Positions 35,623 through 45,409 of a DNA stretch of 62,668 nt are shown piece after piece. Within the stretch, counting starts at the first letter, position 1; each line of letters opens with the position of its first letter. The position numbers were made by a program, and so were the translations under genes. The stretch spans positions 1-62,668 of the forward strand of contig CAZSYU010000015.1 in assembly GCA_964611345.1 (NCBI GenBank), written 5' to 3'. Source of the stretch: JALZVT01 sp964611345 (GTDB lineage Bacteria; Pseudomonadota; Gammaproteobacteria; Pseudomonadales; Azotimanducaceae). Under the pieces are notes generated by a model. It made no database searches. It saw only the letters and a list, made by a program, of their open reading frames with translations, and was not told where the DNA came from.

Positions 35623-37044
35623 TCATTGGCGGTCGAGCAGATCGAAGATGCCTTCTTCTTTTAGCACCCGCATACCGAGGCGCTGGCTGGATACGCCCGG
35701 TTGGAGTACAAAATCGAACCGCAGACGGTTCTCGGCTTCCTGAGCCTCGAAGTACTGGTAGTTCACAGGCAGCGAGGTATCGAGTCGTTCACTTACCTCG
35801 ATAAGGTGTGAGGTGACCATAAACAGGCAATCTGGTTTGGTGGCAAAGCGTGCGAGGATGGCCACCGAAGCATCAAACGCATCCTTTACGTTAGTACCCT
35901 TAAACGGTTCGTCCATAATGGCGATTACTTTTCGGCCTGCGGCTATTGCTTCGGCGACTGCCTTCACTCTTAGCGCTTCGGCGCGGAAAAAGCTCACACC
36001 CTCATTTATATCGTCGTATAACGATATGGCTGTAAGCAGACAGTCTACCGGCACAAACAGGAAGCGTTGTGCGGGTACACCCATACCGAGATGGGCAAAA
36101 TAGGTAGCAGTTGCGACGGCACGAAGATAAGTAGTCTTCCCCGCCATGTTAGGGCCAGTAAGAAACAGAACGCGTCTACTTTGATCAAGCTCAACCGGAT
36201 TGGCGACTGCATCAGGTAAGAACGGGTGAGAGAGTCCGTTTGCGATAATGCGCACTGGGCCGCTTTCGACATCCGGGAAAACGAAGCCATTTTTACTGCT
36301 GACATCCGCGAGAGCAACCAGCGCATCGAGCTCATAAACCAGACGCAATAGCTGATCTATTACCGGCTTTTCGTGCCAGCGAAATATCTGATCCAGACGC
36401 AAGGTGTGCCAGAACTTACGGTCGTCTTTCTCATCTGGAATGGTGCGCAGAGCGGGATTCTCAAGCAGGCTCTGCAGCCCGAGAAGTATGGGGGTCAGCT
36501 CGCCGCCAGGTCTGTCATGATCTAGCTGACTTAGAAACTCACGCAACGTTCTGATGAGCCGGCAGGTGAGCTCAACACCGCGCGTTATGCGGATATAAAA
36601 CCGGTCTTCGTTGGCCCATAGAGAAAACGCGCTCATGGCAAACTCGATGCGGTTTTTGTCTTTGATAATTGGGAGGCTATCGCGGGTGTAACGCTCTGCG
36701 TTTGGTGCAACGTAAGCGGCGGGTAGGGTAGCGAAGGCATCGCGTTGGGCTTGAATGAACTTAAGCGCTTGTTGGGTGCCGAGGATGCGCTCGGCGGTTG
36801 CCCAGGGTGCCTGCATGCGGCTTCTTAGTATTTGCTCACCGCCCGCAGAGCGTGTGTAGTTGCAAAAGTCGAACAGGCTATCAGTACTGGGGGCGGTACT
36901 GGGGGCGCGGTCTTCCGTAGCCTCGGCGCCATCAGTCGCAAACAGACTTAAGTCTTCCTGGGTTGCGGTATCGAGCTGCATGGTCTCGATATCCGACCAA
37001 TCTGAGTCACTGGCATGGCGAGGGTTCTGCATGAGCCCTACCAT
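35623..37044 (-). CDS. MutS-like ATPase lacking the mismatch-recognition domain
   Basis: 473 residues, about half the length of MutS. The C-terminal ATPase (MutS domain V) is complete: Walker A GPNMAGKT at 297-304, Walker B VIAIMDEPF near 375 and MVTSHLIEVS near 415. The middle (about 55-270) resembles the MutS core and lever domains. There is no N-terminal mismatch-binding domain and no Smr nuclease. Such short MutS-related proteins are of unknown role and occur in many bacteria. The gene starts 18 bases after the glycosyltransferase gene, so they may be co-transcribed by chance or by function. ATG at 37032 is an alternative start. Confidence 0.85.
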   Translation of the reverse strand: MVGLMQNPRHASDSDWSDIETMQLDTATQEDLSLFATDGAEATEDRAPSTAPSTDSLFDFCNYTRSAGGEQILRSRMQAPWATAERILGTQQALKFIQAQRDAFATLPAAYVAPNAERYTRDSLPIIKDKNRIEFAMSAFSLWANEDRFYIRITRGVELTCRLIRTLREFLSQLDHDRPGGELTPILLGLQSLLENPALRTIPDEKDDRKFWHTLRLDQIFRWHEKPVIDQLLRLVYELDALVALADVSSKNGFVFPDVESGPVRIIANGLSHPFLPDAVANPVELDQSRRVLFLTGPNMAGKTTYLRAVATATYFAHLGMGVPAQRFLFVPVDCLLTAISLYDDINEGVSFFRAEALRVKAVAEAIAAGRKVIAIMDEPFKGTNVKDAFDASVAILARFATKPDCLFMVTSHLIEVSERLDTSLPVNYQYFEAQEAENRLRFDFVLQPGVSSQRLGMRVLKEEGIFDLLDRQ

Positions 37045-37062
37045 AGCACTCTGTATGCGCTG

Positions 37063-40000
37063 CTATAACCGCCAGGGTTTTTCTGCCCGGCTGGGGTAGG
37101 CGAAGTCCATGTTCACGCCATCAAGAGTTAAGTTCTTGTTGTAGAACGGATCATTGAGCAGCTCCGATGCCCAGCGCTCTTGCATATAGTTCACTTCTTT
37201 TTCAAAGCGTGGAGCTTTGGCTGGTGTGAGATCAGAGCCGCGGCTGGCCGATTCCAAATGATAGAGAGTGGCGCGCGGTGTCCACAGATTGCGATAGCCA
37301 GCCTCGCGCAGGCGCAGACAGAAATCGACGTCGTTGAAGGCAACAGCCAGTTGTTGCTCATTGAGACCGCCGACTTCCTCGTAAGCTGAACGTTTTACGA
37401 CGAGACAGGCGGCCGTGACTGCAGACAGCTCCTGAGTGAGTTGGAGTCGACCAAAGTAGCCGGGGGATTCGACCGGCAGGTCTTTGTGCAGGTGATTTGC
37501 GACGCCCATAACGCCCAACATAATGCCGCCATGCTGCACAGTGTTGTCTGCGTACAACAATCGAGCGCCAACGGCACCAACTTTGTCGCGCATGGCCAAT
37601 GCCACCATTTGCGCAAGCCAGTCGCTGTCGATGACTTCGATGTCGTCGTTCAGCAGACAGACAAAATCGGAACTGACATTGTTTACCGCAAAGTTGTTAA
37701 TCGCCGAATAGTTGAACTCATGGTCATAGCGCAACACCCGCACTTTAGGCTCACTATCCAGTGAGGTGAGCAGTTGCAGGGTTGTCGGGTCTTTGCTGCC
37801 GTTGTCGACGACTACAATTTCTGCGTTGTCGTAATTGGTGTTTGTTAACAGACCTTGCACGCAATTGTTGAGTAGCTCTGCGTTGTCTCGAGTGGGCACG
37901 ATTATGCTCACGCTCGGCAGCTTTGCGGGGAGTGGCCAATCGACCTGCAAAAAACCGCCGAATCCGGAAGGTGAGACGCTGGCTCCTGGTGTGGACGCGA
38001 GGTGTTGTTCAACAGCCTTTACGGCGGCGCTGATGGCTTTGTCGAGATTGTCGGTAGAAAAAGAGCCCGAATCCTGGAACACCCGCCAGTGGTAGAGGAT
38101 GTGGGGGATGTGTCGAATGCGTTCGGGGATGGTCTTCGTGACCATGCGCAGTGCGAGATCGTGATCCTGACTGCCATCGAAGCCTTTGCGAATGCCGCCT
38201 AGTTCCTGCATGAGTGTGGCGCGATAAACGCCCAGATGGCTGAAGCAATTTTGTCCCAGCAGCAGTTCCAGGTTGAAATCAGACTTGAAGTGGGGGTCAT
38301 GGCGTACGCCATGCTCGTCAATCTTGTCCTCGTCGCTGTAAAGAATATCAAGGTCGGGGTTTAGATTGAGTTCGTGCGCCACCATATACAGTGCGTGTGG
38401 CGTTAGAAGATCGTCATGGTCGAGCAAGGCAATAAATTCACCTGTGCTCGACTCTAATGCTGTGTTTGTGCAGCTAGCAATTCCGCCTTGAGTCTCGCGA
38501 AAAATGCATATAATTCTTTGATCTTTGGCTTGATAGTGGTTGAGCAGCTGGCGTGTTTTAGCGTTTGACGATGCGTCATCGGCGATACACAGCTGCCAAT
38601 TGTCATAAGTTTGATTGAGTACCGAATCGATGCAGGCCGACAGAAAGTCGGGCTCAGTGTTGTACACCGGCATCACGACCGAGATCAGCGGCTCGTAGTC
38701 GAAAGAATTTGTATGTTCCTTTATCGCTCCAAGATCTTCAGCAGACAGGGTGTCGTTGTGTTTGATCCATTGAGGATAGTCGTCGCCACTGTCCAGTTGT
38801 TGTTGCAGCGACTTGGCTGCTGCTACCTGGTTGCGCAACCGTTGCAGGCTGCCATGTAGTCCTCGTTTTTTAACGGCCTGCACCGCCTTGCCGATGCCGC
38901 CGGGGGCGCGCAAGGTTCTGTAGATCGACCCGGCCGGGCTGGTTGAGTTGGTGAGCTGGTGGCGCTGGCCGCCGACCCAGCGTAGTGGTGCGGTTAGGCG
39001 CCAGGAGGAGCTGCGGGTTATTTCAGTGATGTCATGAGCTAACTGGTCGCCGCGACTATTCGCAGCGTTTAACTCGTTTTTAGTTCCCTGTAGTTCTGCT
39101 CTTGTTGTCTCAAGCTCTGCTCCTGTCGATTCCAGTTCTGCTCTTGTTGTCTGCAGTTCTGCCCTTGTTGTCTCCAGTTCGACTCCGGTTGTCTCCAGTT
39201 CGGCTCCTATTATCTGCAGTTCTGTATCCCGCGTTCGAGCGTTGAACTCCAGCTCCTGCATCTTCAGATTGAGTTCGTGCACGGTTGATTCTGTTTGGCG
39301 TAGTCGTTCGGTGAGTGTGTCTGTTGTGGTTTGTAACTCGATACGCGACTGGTGCCATTCGGTTGACGATTGTGCGAGTTCCTGAGTCGCGGCATGCCGC
39401 GCAGCATCGATGCTTTGCACCTCTGATTGTAAGTTTGCTGTGCGGCTTTGTAGTTCAGCCTGCTGTTGCAGCGGTGCTGCCATAGTGCTGAAGCGCTCAC
39501 GAACGAGGCGTGCATTTTTATCGGTCAGCGAAGTTAACCAGGCGATTTGTGCACTTTGCTGCTCGCCAGTGGCGAGCACTCCCAGGCCGTGGCCATGATG
39601 AAACGTAAAACTGGGGTACTGATCGCTCAGCTCGCGCCAGAGCTCCTGCACACCGAAGTCTCGCTCGTACACATTTACATCGTGAAACAAGATAACGCCG
39701 CGATCGCTAACTTTGGGCAGCCAGGTCTCGTAGTCGTGGCGTACGGCATCCAGAGTGTGCAAACCGTCGATGTGCAGTAAGTCGATGCTGCCATCAGCGA
39801 ACTTGTCGACCGCGTTGTCGAAGGTGGTGCGGACGAGTTCAGAAAATGCGGCGAAGCGCTCGTCGTGCCAGGCCTTTAACTCTACGTAGGTGTCGCTCGG
39901 GTAGTCGCCGGTATGGGAGTCGCCTTGCCAGGTATCGATGGCGTGCGCAGTGGTGTTCAGGCTCAGATAGTCGATTGCCTGACAGAAGGCACAGTAAGAC

Positions 40001-40149
40001 ACGCCGCCATGGGTGCCGAGCTCTACCAGGTGCTCTGGTTTGACCGCGTCGATAACCCAAAAGGCGAAGGGTAAGTGGCCTATCCAGGCGCTACCGATAT
40101 CGAGTCGTTCGGGGTGGAGCGTGAGCACCGGGCGGTAGAGTCTCTTCAT
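37063..40149 (-). CDS. Multi-domain glycosyltransferase: methyltransferase, coiled coil and two GT2 domains
   Basis: 1028 residues from the ATG at 40149. Domains in order: a Methyltransf_24-like domain (about 20-200; ELGTHGGVSYC, LLHIDGLHTLDAVRHDYETW, VILFHDVNVYE); a long coiled coil (about 215-375); GT2 domain one (ISVVMPVYNT, LCIADDAS, FIALLDHDDLL); and GT2 domain two (VSIIVPTRDN, IVVVDNGSKD, FVCLLNDDIEV) followed by AACLVVKRSAYEEVGGLNE. GT2 enzymes build surface glycans from nucleotide sugars; the fused methyltransferase may cap or modify the chain. The gene is monocistronic or followed by the MutS-like gene. No other glycan genes adjoin. Confidence 0.9.
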   Translation of the reverse strand: MKRLYRPVLTLHPERLDIGSAWIGHLPFAFWVIDAVKPEHLVELGTHGGVSYCAFCQAIDYLSLNTTAHAIDTWQGDSHTGDYPSDTYVELKAWHDERFAAFSELVRTTFDNAVDKFADGSIDLLHIDGLHTLDAVRHDYETWLPKVSDRGVILFHDVNVYERDFGVQELWRELSDQYPSFTFHHGHGLGVLATGEQQSAQIAWLTSLTDKNARLVRERFSTMAAPLQQQAELQSRTANLQSEVQSIDAARHAATQELAQSSTEWHQSRIELQTTTDTLTERLRQTESTVHELNLKMQELEFNARTRDTELQIIGAELETTGVELETTRAELQTTRAELESTGAELETTRAELQGTKNELNAANSRGDQLAHDITEITRSSSWRLTAPLRWVGGQRHQLTNSTSPAGSIYRTLRAPGGIGKAVQAVKKRGLHGSLQRLRNQVAAAKSLQQQLDSGDDYPQWIKHNDTLSAEDLGAIKEHTNSFDYEPLISVVMPVYNTEPDFLSACIDSVLNQTYDNWQLCIADDASSNAKTRQLLNHYQAKDQRIICIFRETQGGIASCTNTALESSTGEFIALLDHDDLLTPHALYMVAHELNLNPDLDILYSDEDKIDEHGVRHDPHFKSDFNLELLLGQNCFSHLGVYRATLMQELGGIRKGFDGSQDHDLALRMVTKTIPERIRHIPHILYHWRVFQDSGSFSTDNLDKAISAAVKAVEQHLASTPGASVSPSGFGGFLQVDWPLPAKLPSVSIIVPTRDNAELLNNCVQGLLTNTNYDNAEIVVVDNGSKDPTTLQLLTSLDSEPKVRVLRYDHEFNYSAINNFAVNNVSSDFVCLLNDDIEVIDSDWLAQMVALAMRDKVGAVGARLLYADNTVQHGGIMLGVMGVANHLHKDLPVESPGYFGRLQLTQELSAVTAACLVVKRSAYEEVGGLNEQQLAVAFNDVDFCLRLREAGYRNLWTPRATLYHLESASRGSDLTPAKAPRFEKEVNYMQERWASELLNDPFYNKNLTLDGVNMDFAYPSRAEKPWRL
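39091..39222 (-). repeat. 21-base tandem repeats encoding a heptad coiled coil
   Basis: About six imperfect 21-base units encode seven-residue steps of the form E-L-E/Q-T/S-T-R/G-A/V in the coiled coil of the glycosyltransferase. The repeats are recognisable at DNA level by CAGTTCTGCTCTTGTTGTCT-like strings on the plus strand. Confidence 0.85.
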
Positions 40150-40284
40150 AGAGAGGTCCCTAGATGGAGCAGAAGAAAGGGAATTATAGTGCATATATGC
40201 CTTGAGGCTCGCCTACCTGCATTGCACAATCGAGGGAGTTTTCATCTGCACGTCAGAACTTGGGTTAAATGTTGGGCAAAAGTC

Positions 40285-42393
40285 ATGAGTGATACCACTG
40301 TTGAGAAGAAAACGTTCTGTCGTGTTTGCGAACCGGCCTGTGGCCTGGTTGCCTCGGTCGAGGGAGATTCCCTGGTCAAGCTGCGGGCCGATCAAGACCA
40401 TCCGGTATCGAAGGGCTTTGTGTGCAACAAAGGGATCTATGGTCTCGACATTCACAACGACCCAGACCGGCTGCGCGTGCCGTTGAGGCGCACCCCGGGT
40501 GGCGACTTTGAGGAAGTGTCCTGGGATGTTGCACTGACGGAGATTGCTGATCGGCTGCAGAGCATTCGTGAGCGCAATGGTTCCACAGCAATTGCCGGCT
40601 ACGCGGGTAACCCGGGCGCATTCAATACGCTGCTTGGTCCGAGCTACGGTAACTTTATGCTACAAACCGGTGCGCGTAAGTTCTTTAGCTCGGGCACGCA
40701 AGACTGTGCGAACAAGTTTGCCGGCAGCCATGCGGTTTTTGGCACCCGCACCTTGCACCCCGTGCCAGATATTGAACACTCTGACTTTGTGCTGCTTATC
40801 GGCGAAAACCCGTCCGTCAGCCACATGTCGTTTGTGTCCATCCCACACCCGATGAAGCACTTAAAGAATGCGGAAGATCGAGGCGCTACTGTGCTTTATG
40901 TTAATCCCCGCACCATCGAGTCAGCCAGCGCAGCCGGCGATGTTTTGCACATCAAGCCGGACACCGACGTGTATCTGCTGGCGGCGTTGATACATGAAAT
41001 CGATATAACCACTGGCTTTCATGTGCAAGCACAGCAGCGCGGCAACCACGTTGCCAAGCTGCGTAGCTTTGCGGCGCATTACCCCGCAGATCGAGTAGCG
41101 AGCATTACGGGTATTGCTGCCGATTCAATTCGCGCGCTTGCGCGTGACTTTGTTGCGGCACCCAGTGCCTGCGTGCACATGTCTACTGGGGTGAACATGG
41201 GCCGCCAAGGTACCTTGGCCTACTGGCTGGTTCACATGCTTGCTCTGGTTACGGGCAACCTCGGTGAGCGCGGTGGTAACTTTTATTCGCTCGGTTTCTA
41301 CGAGCGCGCCGCTGCCTCTGGCCGTGGTGCCGCGGGTGAAGTGGTTGAGTCGCCGGTGGGTGGTCTTATGCGTGAACCCGGTGCCGGTATCGCTCTCCCA
41401 GGCAACCTGATGGCTGACTACATTGCCAACCCCGCCGATCCTGTAAAGGCGCTGTTTGTGAGTAGCGGTAATCCTGTGCTGTCTATTGGTGGCGAGGCTA
41501 AAATGCGCGCAGCACTCGAAGGTCTTGAACTACTGGTGTGTGTTGATATTTATCGCAATGCCACAGGCGAATACGCCGACTATGTGTTGCCGGCGGCGGG
41601 TGCCTTTGAACGCGAAGACATCAATATTGTGGGGCTGGGCATGCAGTATCAGCCGAGTGTCCAGTTCACGGAGGCTGTGGTGCCTCCTGCGTATGAACGC
41701 AAGCCTGACTGGTGGATCTGGGAGCAGCTAGCTTCTCGCATGGGTGGCCGTTCGGCGTTCGATGAATCTGATGAACCTAATATGTGGTCGCGGGTAGACG
41801 CTATGTTGCGCTCACGCAACCATTCGCTGGCTGATTTGCGCCGTGATCAGGTTATCGCTCTGGAACGATCTGATCCGGATGAGTTGTTTTCCCGCGTGCA
41901 GCACGACGATGAACTCATCGACTGTTGCCCGCCGGTTTTTGCTGAAGCTATTGAGCGCATGGGCGCGATTTTCACAGAGCTCGACGCAGAGCCCGCGGAT
42001 CAGCTCAAGTTGATCAGCAAACGAGACAACTACACGTTCAATAGTTGGTACGCCAATGTCGATAAGCTGAAGGCACGAGGACGGGACGAAAACTACCTCT
42101 ATATGCACCCGGAAGATGCGCAGCTGCGCCAGATTGCTGATGGCGAACGGGTTCGCGTTAGCAACACCCATGGTGCCATCGAAACCCCGGTGAAGTTGAG
42201 TGACACACTGATGCGTGGTGTAGTGGCGATGACCCATGGTGGCGGACAGGGCAAGACCAGTGGCATGCAGACTGCGCAGGCGCGCCCCGGTGCGAATTGC
42301 AATGCGCTGCTGCCGAGCGGACCCGACAGCTTTGAGCCATTATCGAACCAGGCGCATATGACCGGTGTAGCGGTAGAAGTCGCCAGGGCCTAG
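40285..42393 (+). CDS. Molybdopterin-dependent oxidoreductase (DMSO reductase family)
   Basis: 702 residues from the ATG at 40285; the frame is open further upstream but runs into the start of the divergent gene. The N-terminal [4Fe-4S] ligands are Cys12, Cys15, Cys19 and Cys47 (CRVCEPACG, VSKGFVCNKG). Molybdopterin-binding motifs follow, such as GNPGAFNTLLGPSYGNFM, LIGENPSVSHM, TGNLGERGGNF and VDIYRNATGEYADYVLPA. The C-terminal domain (YLYMHPEDAQLRQIADGERVRV) is the molydopterin dinucleotide-binding barrel. Cys in GTQDCANK may be the metal ligand. No Tat signal, so it is cytoplasmic. Substrate unknown; iron-sulfur and membrane subunits are absent nearby. Confidence 0.92.
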   Translation: MSDTTVEKKTFCRVCEPACGLVASVEGDSLVKLRADQDHPVSKGFVCNKGIYGLDIHNDPDRLRVPLRRTPGGDFEEVSWDVALTEIADRLQSIRERNGSTAIAGYAGNPGAFNTLLGPSYGNFMLQTGARKFFSSGTQDCANKFAGSHAVFGTRTLHPVPDIEHSDFVLLIGENPSVSHMSFVSIPHPMKHLKNAEDRGATVLYVNPRTIESASAAGDVLHIKPDTDVYLLAALIHEIDITTGFHVQAQQRGNHVAKLRSFAAHYPADRVASITGIAADSIRALARDFVAAPSACVHMSTGVNMGRQGTLAYWLVHMLALVTGNLGERGGNFYSLGFYERAAASGRGAAGEVVESPVGGLMREPGAGIALPGNLMADYIANPADPVKALFVSSGNPVLSIGGEAKMRAALEGLELLVCVDIYRNATGEYADYVLPAAGAFEREDINIVGLGMQYQPSVQFTEAVVPPAYERKPDWWIWEQLASRMGGRSAFDESDEPNMWSRVDAMLRSRNHSLADLRRDQVIALERSDPDELFSRVQHDDELIDCCPPVFAEAIERMGAIFTELDAEPADQLKLISKRDNYTFNSWYANVDKLKARGRDENYLYMHPEDAQLRQIADGERVRVSNTHGAIETPVKLSDTLMRGVVAMTHGGGQGKTSGMQTAQARPGANCNALLPSGPDSFEPLSNQAHMTGVAVEVARA

Positions 42394-42401
42394 CGCGTCT
42401 G

Positions 42402-43739
42402 TTACTGCGCCGGCATAAGGGCGTTGAGGGCATGTATCGTAGCCTCTACGCCAGCCGTTACCGATGGCTCTGGTGATATCTTGAATTGTGGGCTGTGATG
42501 ACTGCCCACGGCGGGACCACCCGCTTTCGCGCGTTCGAAATCTGCTGCTGGAGTGCCGCCCACAGAGAAGTACACGCTGGGTATATAAGGGTTGGTGGTG
42601 AAGAATCCGAAATCTTCGGCGCCCATGCCTGTCTCGTTAGGTTCAATCAGAGCGTCAGCGCCCATTTTTTCTGTGAGCACGGTTTTTAGTCGGCGCGCCA
42701 GTGGTGCGTCATTGAACGTGGGTGGAAAAGAGAATTCACTGACCGTTACCTCAGGCAACATGTCTTCCTTGATGCCCGCTGTTCGCGCCGTGCCGTGTGC
42801 CACTCGCTCGATGGCGGTAAGCAATTGCTCACGCACCTCTGGGTTAAGGCTGCGCACGGTCAATTGGAGATGCGCGCGTGCGGAGATGATGTTGTGTTTG
42901 CTGCCAGCATGAAAGGCACCTACGGTGATAACCCCTGGTGAACGTGGTGCGAGTTCGCGGCTGATGATGGTCTGCAGGTTGTTGACGATTTGCGCGCCAA
43001 TCACTATTGGATCTTTGCCTTGATGTGGCGATGCCCCATGGGCCCCTACACCGTGCACAATAATGTCAACGCTGTCAGCGCCCGCGTAGGGTGAGCCTTC
43101 GTCCATAGTGATTTTGCCCGCCACCGAATCTGCGTCGACGTGAAAAGCGAGCGCAAAGTCGGGTTGACCAAAACGCTGCCAGAGGTTGTCTGCCATCATG
43201 GCAGAGGCGCCAGGACCGCGTTCTTCAGCCGGTTGCCCGATGAGCATGAGGGTGCCAGACCATTGATCTTTACGCTGGGCCATGTAACGCGCGGTGCCAA
43301 CCAGGCTGGTGATATGCACGTCGTGGCCACACGCGTGCATCACCGACACTTCATTGCCGTCCCAGTCTATGCTGGTGGCTTGCGAGGCGTTGGGTAAACC
43401 CGATAACTCTTTAACAGGTAACCCGTCCATATCGGCGCGTACCATGACGGTGGGTCCTGGGCCGTTCTTCATGGTGGCTACAATACCGGTGCCGCCGACT
43501 TTTTCTGTGACTTTAAAGCCCGCCGAACGCAGCTCTTTGGCCAACCGCTCGGCCGTCTTGAATTCCATGAGTGACAGTTCGGGATTACGATGAAAGTGAT
43601 CCCAGAGTGGTGCCAGATGCTGTTTGTAGTCTTTGGCAACTGCCGTGCTTATTGAGTCGTTTGCCAGGGTGGGATGGACGAGCGTGAGTAGTAGTGTGCC
43701 TGCGATGGCTGTGCTGAAGCTGCGAATTTTGCGGTTCAT
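42402..43739 (-). CDS. Exported M20 family amidohydrolase/carboxypeptidase
   Basis: 445 residues. Signal peptide MNRKIRSFSTAIAGTLLLTLVHPTLA. M20D-type metal-binding region: VRADMDGLPVKE, HACGHDVHITSLVG and GQPAEERGPGA, with ETGMGAEDFGFF later, gives the expected Asp, His and Glu ligands. Members hydrolyse N-acyl amino acids, aminobenzoyl-glutamate or hippurate-like amides; which one is unknown. The preceding transporter gene ends 24 bases upstream, so uptake and hydrolysis are probably linked. Confidence 0.92.
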   Translation of the reverse strand: MNRKIRSFSTAIAGTLLLTLVHPTLANDSISTAVAKDYKQHLAPLWDHFHRNPELSLMEFKTAERLAKELRSAGFKVTEKVGGTGIVATMKNGPGPTVMVRADMDGLPVKELSGLPNASQATSIDWDGNEVSVMHACGHDVHITSLVGTARYMAQRKDQWSGTLMLIGQPAEERGPGASAMMADNLWQRFGQPDFALAFHVDADSVAGKITMDEGSPYAGADSVDIIVHGVGAHGASPHQGKDPIVIGAQIVNNLQTIISRELAPRSPGVITVGAFHAGSKHNIISARAHLQLTVRSLNPEVREQLLTAIERVAHGTARTAGIKEDMLPEVTVSEFSFPPTFNDAPLARRLKTVLTEKMGADALIEPNETGMGAEDFGFFTTNPYIPSVYFSVGGTPAADFERAKAGGPAVGSHHSPQFKISPEPSVTAGVEATIHALNALMPAQ

Positions 43740-43763
43740 GGGCTTAACGGATTCCTGAAGTTG

Positions 43764-45251
43764 TTAGTTGCTGGTTGGCACTTGCTGATTTGGGGAGCGC
43801 TCAGAAAGCTGGCTGAGAATCTGGGCGTGCCGCTGCCGATTGAGTTTATAGCGTGTAATGACAAACAAGCTCGGTACAGCGAGCACAATCGCCATTGGCC
43901 CCCAAACCAGACCGAGATTTACGATCGTCTCTGCGGGTACGTCAGCGGCACTACGCACGGTTGATCCGGTTGGCCAGGCCAGTAAATCAAGAGCGACACC
44001 CCCAATAAGTGACCCGACGGCGGCAGTGCACTTATTGGTGAAAGAAAACGCGCCGAAGAAAATACCTTCGTTGCGTTCTCCGTGTTGCAACTCGTGTTCG
44101 TCAGCAATATCCGCCAGCATCGTGCCCAGACCGACCAACAGCAGAGCAATGCCTACAGAGGCTATTGCACCCAACAAAGATATAAAAATCAGCAAACCAG
44201 TGGAACCAGGCGATGGCAGAATACCCGCCAGGTACAGGGGCACGCTAATACCGTGACCGATGAACCATATGGTGATGCCCAGTATCACACCGCGCTTTTT
44301 GTCGAGCGCGGCGAAGACAGGTTTTGCAAACACATAACCGAACATCGAACCGAACGGACCGGACAGCAGCGCAATAAAGATACCTGAGGGACCCATCTGC
44401 CAGAAGAATGTCAGCATATACAGGTTGAGTGCGCCTGCAGCGCCGAAGGCGATGATAATAATCGCAAAGCCGATGATGATGGATCGAAACGACGGGTTTT
44501 TGGTTGCCTGTAAGGTATTGCTGATAACGTTGACGAAAGAAAATTTCTGATTTTCGCCAGCCTTTGGCAAATACGGGATGCGACTGCGGGTGCCGAAGGC
44601 GGAATACCAGATGGTCAACACCATGGCGAGCGACAACCAGCCAGTTAATGGCCCATAGGCGGCGGGGTTGAGTTGACCGTTGGGGTACTCGGGTGTGGGC
44701 ACAAAGTAGACAAGAAAGGCGAGCGCAAACACACCGATAAAGGCGACCGCGCCAAAGAAATGTCGTGTCGCGACCAGCAGAGTGCGCTCGTGGTAATCGT
44801 CGGACAGTTCTGCGCCGAGAGCGGAGTGTGGCACGTGGTAGAAGGTCATCGCGCCGCGACAACCTACCGTCATACCGAGCAACCAGAAAAACAGCGGCCA
44901 TTGCCCGGTAACCAGGGGGTTGAACAGCAACCAGAAGAAGATACCCAGTGGCAGGGCGGCGGCGTACATGAACGGATGTCGACGCCCCCACCGGGAATGC
45001 CAGGAGTCAGACAGGTTGCCAAGCACCGGGTCGGTGACGGCATCAAACAGCAAGGAGATGGCAAGTGCGAGGCTGCACAGCGTGCCGGATAGGCCGAGTA
45101 CCTGATTGTAGAAAAACAGCAGAAACATCAGAAACACGGCGGCCTGGATACCTTCTGCAATTTGCCCCACGCCAAATGCCGTTCGGACGCCGAGACCCAA
45201 AGGTGGGACAGCGCTTGTAGCCTGGTCAGAATCTGGGTTGCTGGTGTTCAA
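43764..45251 (-). CDS. MFS transporter, GPH (glycoside-pentoside-hexuronide) type
   Basis: 495 residues, 12 membrane segments. GVRTAFGVGQIAEGI opens the first segment; LFDAVTDPVLGNLSDSWHSRWGRRHPFMYAAALPLG is the characteristic loop of GPH:cation symporters, with the conserved DxxxDP and the RWGRR motif. Substrate class in this family includes sugars and other organic solutes, cotransported with Na+ or H+. It is the first gene of a probable pair with the M20 hydrolase. Confidence 0.9.
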   Translation of the reverse strand: MNTSNPDSDQATSAVPPLGLGVRTAFGVGQIAEGIQAAVFLMFLLFFYNQVLGLSGTLCSLALAISLLFDAVTDPVLGNLSDSWHSRWGRRHPFMYAAALPLGIFFWLLFNPLVTGQWPLFFWLLGMTVGCRGAMTFYHVPHSALGAELSDDYHERTLLVATRHFFGAVAFIGVFALAFLVYFVPTPEYPNGQLNPAAYGPLTGWLSLAMVLTIWYSAFGTRSRIPYLPKAGENQKFSFVNVISNTLQATKNPSFRSIIIGFAIIIIAFGAAGALNLYMLTFFWQMGPSGIFIALLSGPFGSMFGYVFAKPVFAALDKKRGVILGITIWFIGHGISVPLYLAGILPSPGSTGLLIFISLLGAIASVGIALLLVGLGTMLADIADEHELQHGERNEGIFFGAFSFTNKCTAAVGSLIGGVALDLLAWPTGSTVRSAADVPAETIVNLGLVWGPMAIVLAVPSLFVITRYKLNRQRHAQILSQLSERSPNQQVPTSN

Positions 45252-45409
45252 GAGCTGTTCTTCAAAGCTGCCGTTTTTTCACGAATGGGCTGGTAATCAC
45301 AAATTGACTGGCTGCTCTGCGCAAGAGGCAGGCTTCCGAGACGTTCCAGTATAGACTATGCCTTCGCCACAAAGGCCTTCCAAGGGTCACAAGAGGTTTA
45401 GTAAGTTTC

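Noticed and set aside
40075..40284. Extension of the molybdopterin oxidoreductase by 70 residues
   Set aside because: It overlaps the start of the divergent glycosyltransferase gene and the [4Fe-4S] motif sits at the right distance from the later ATG.
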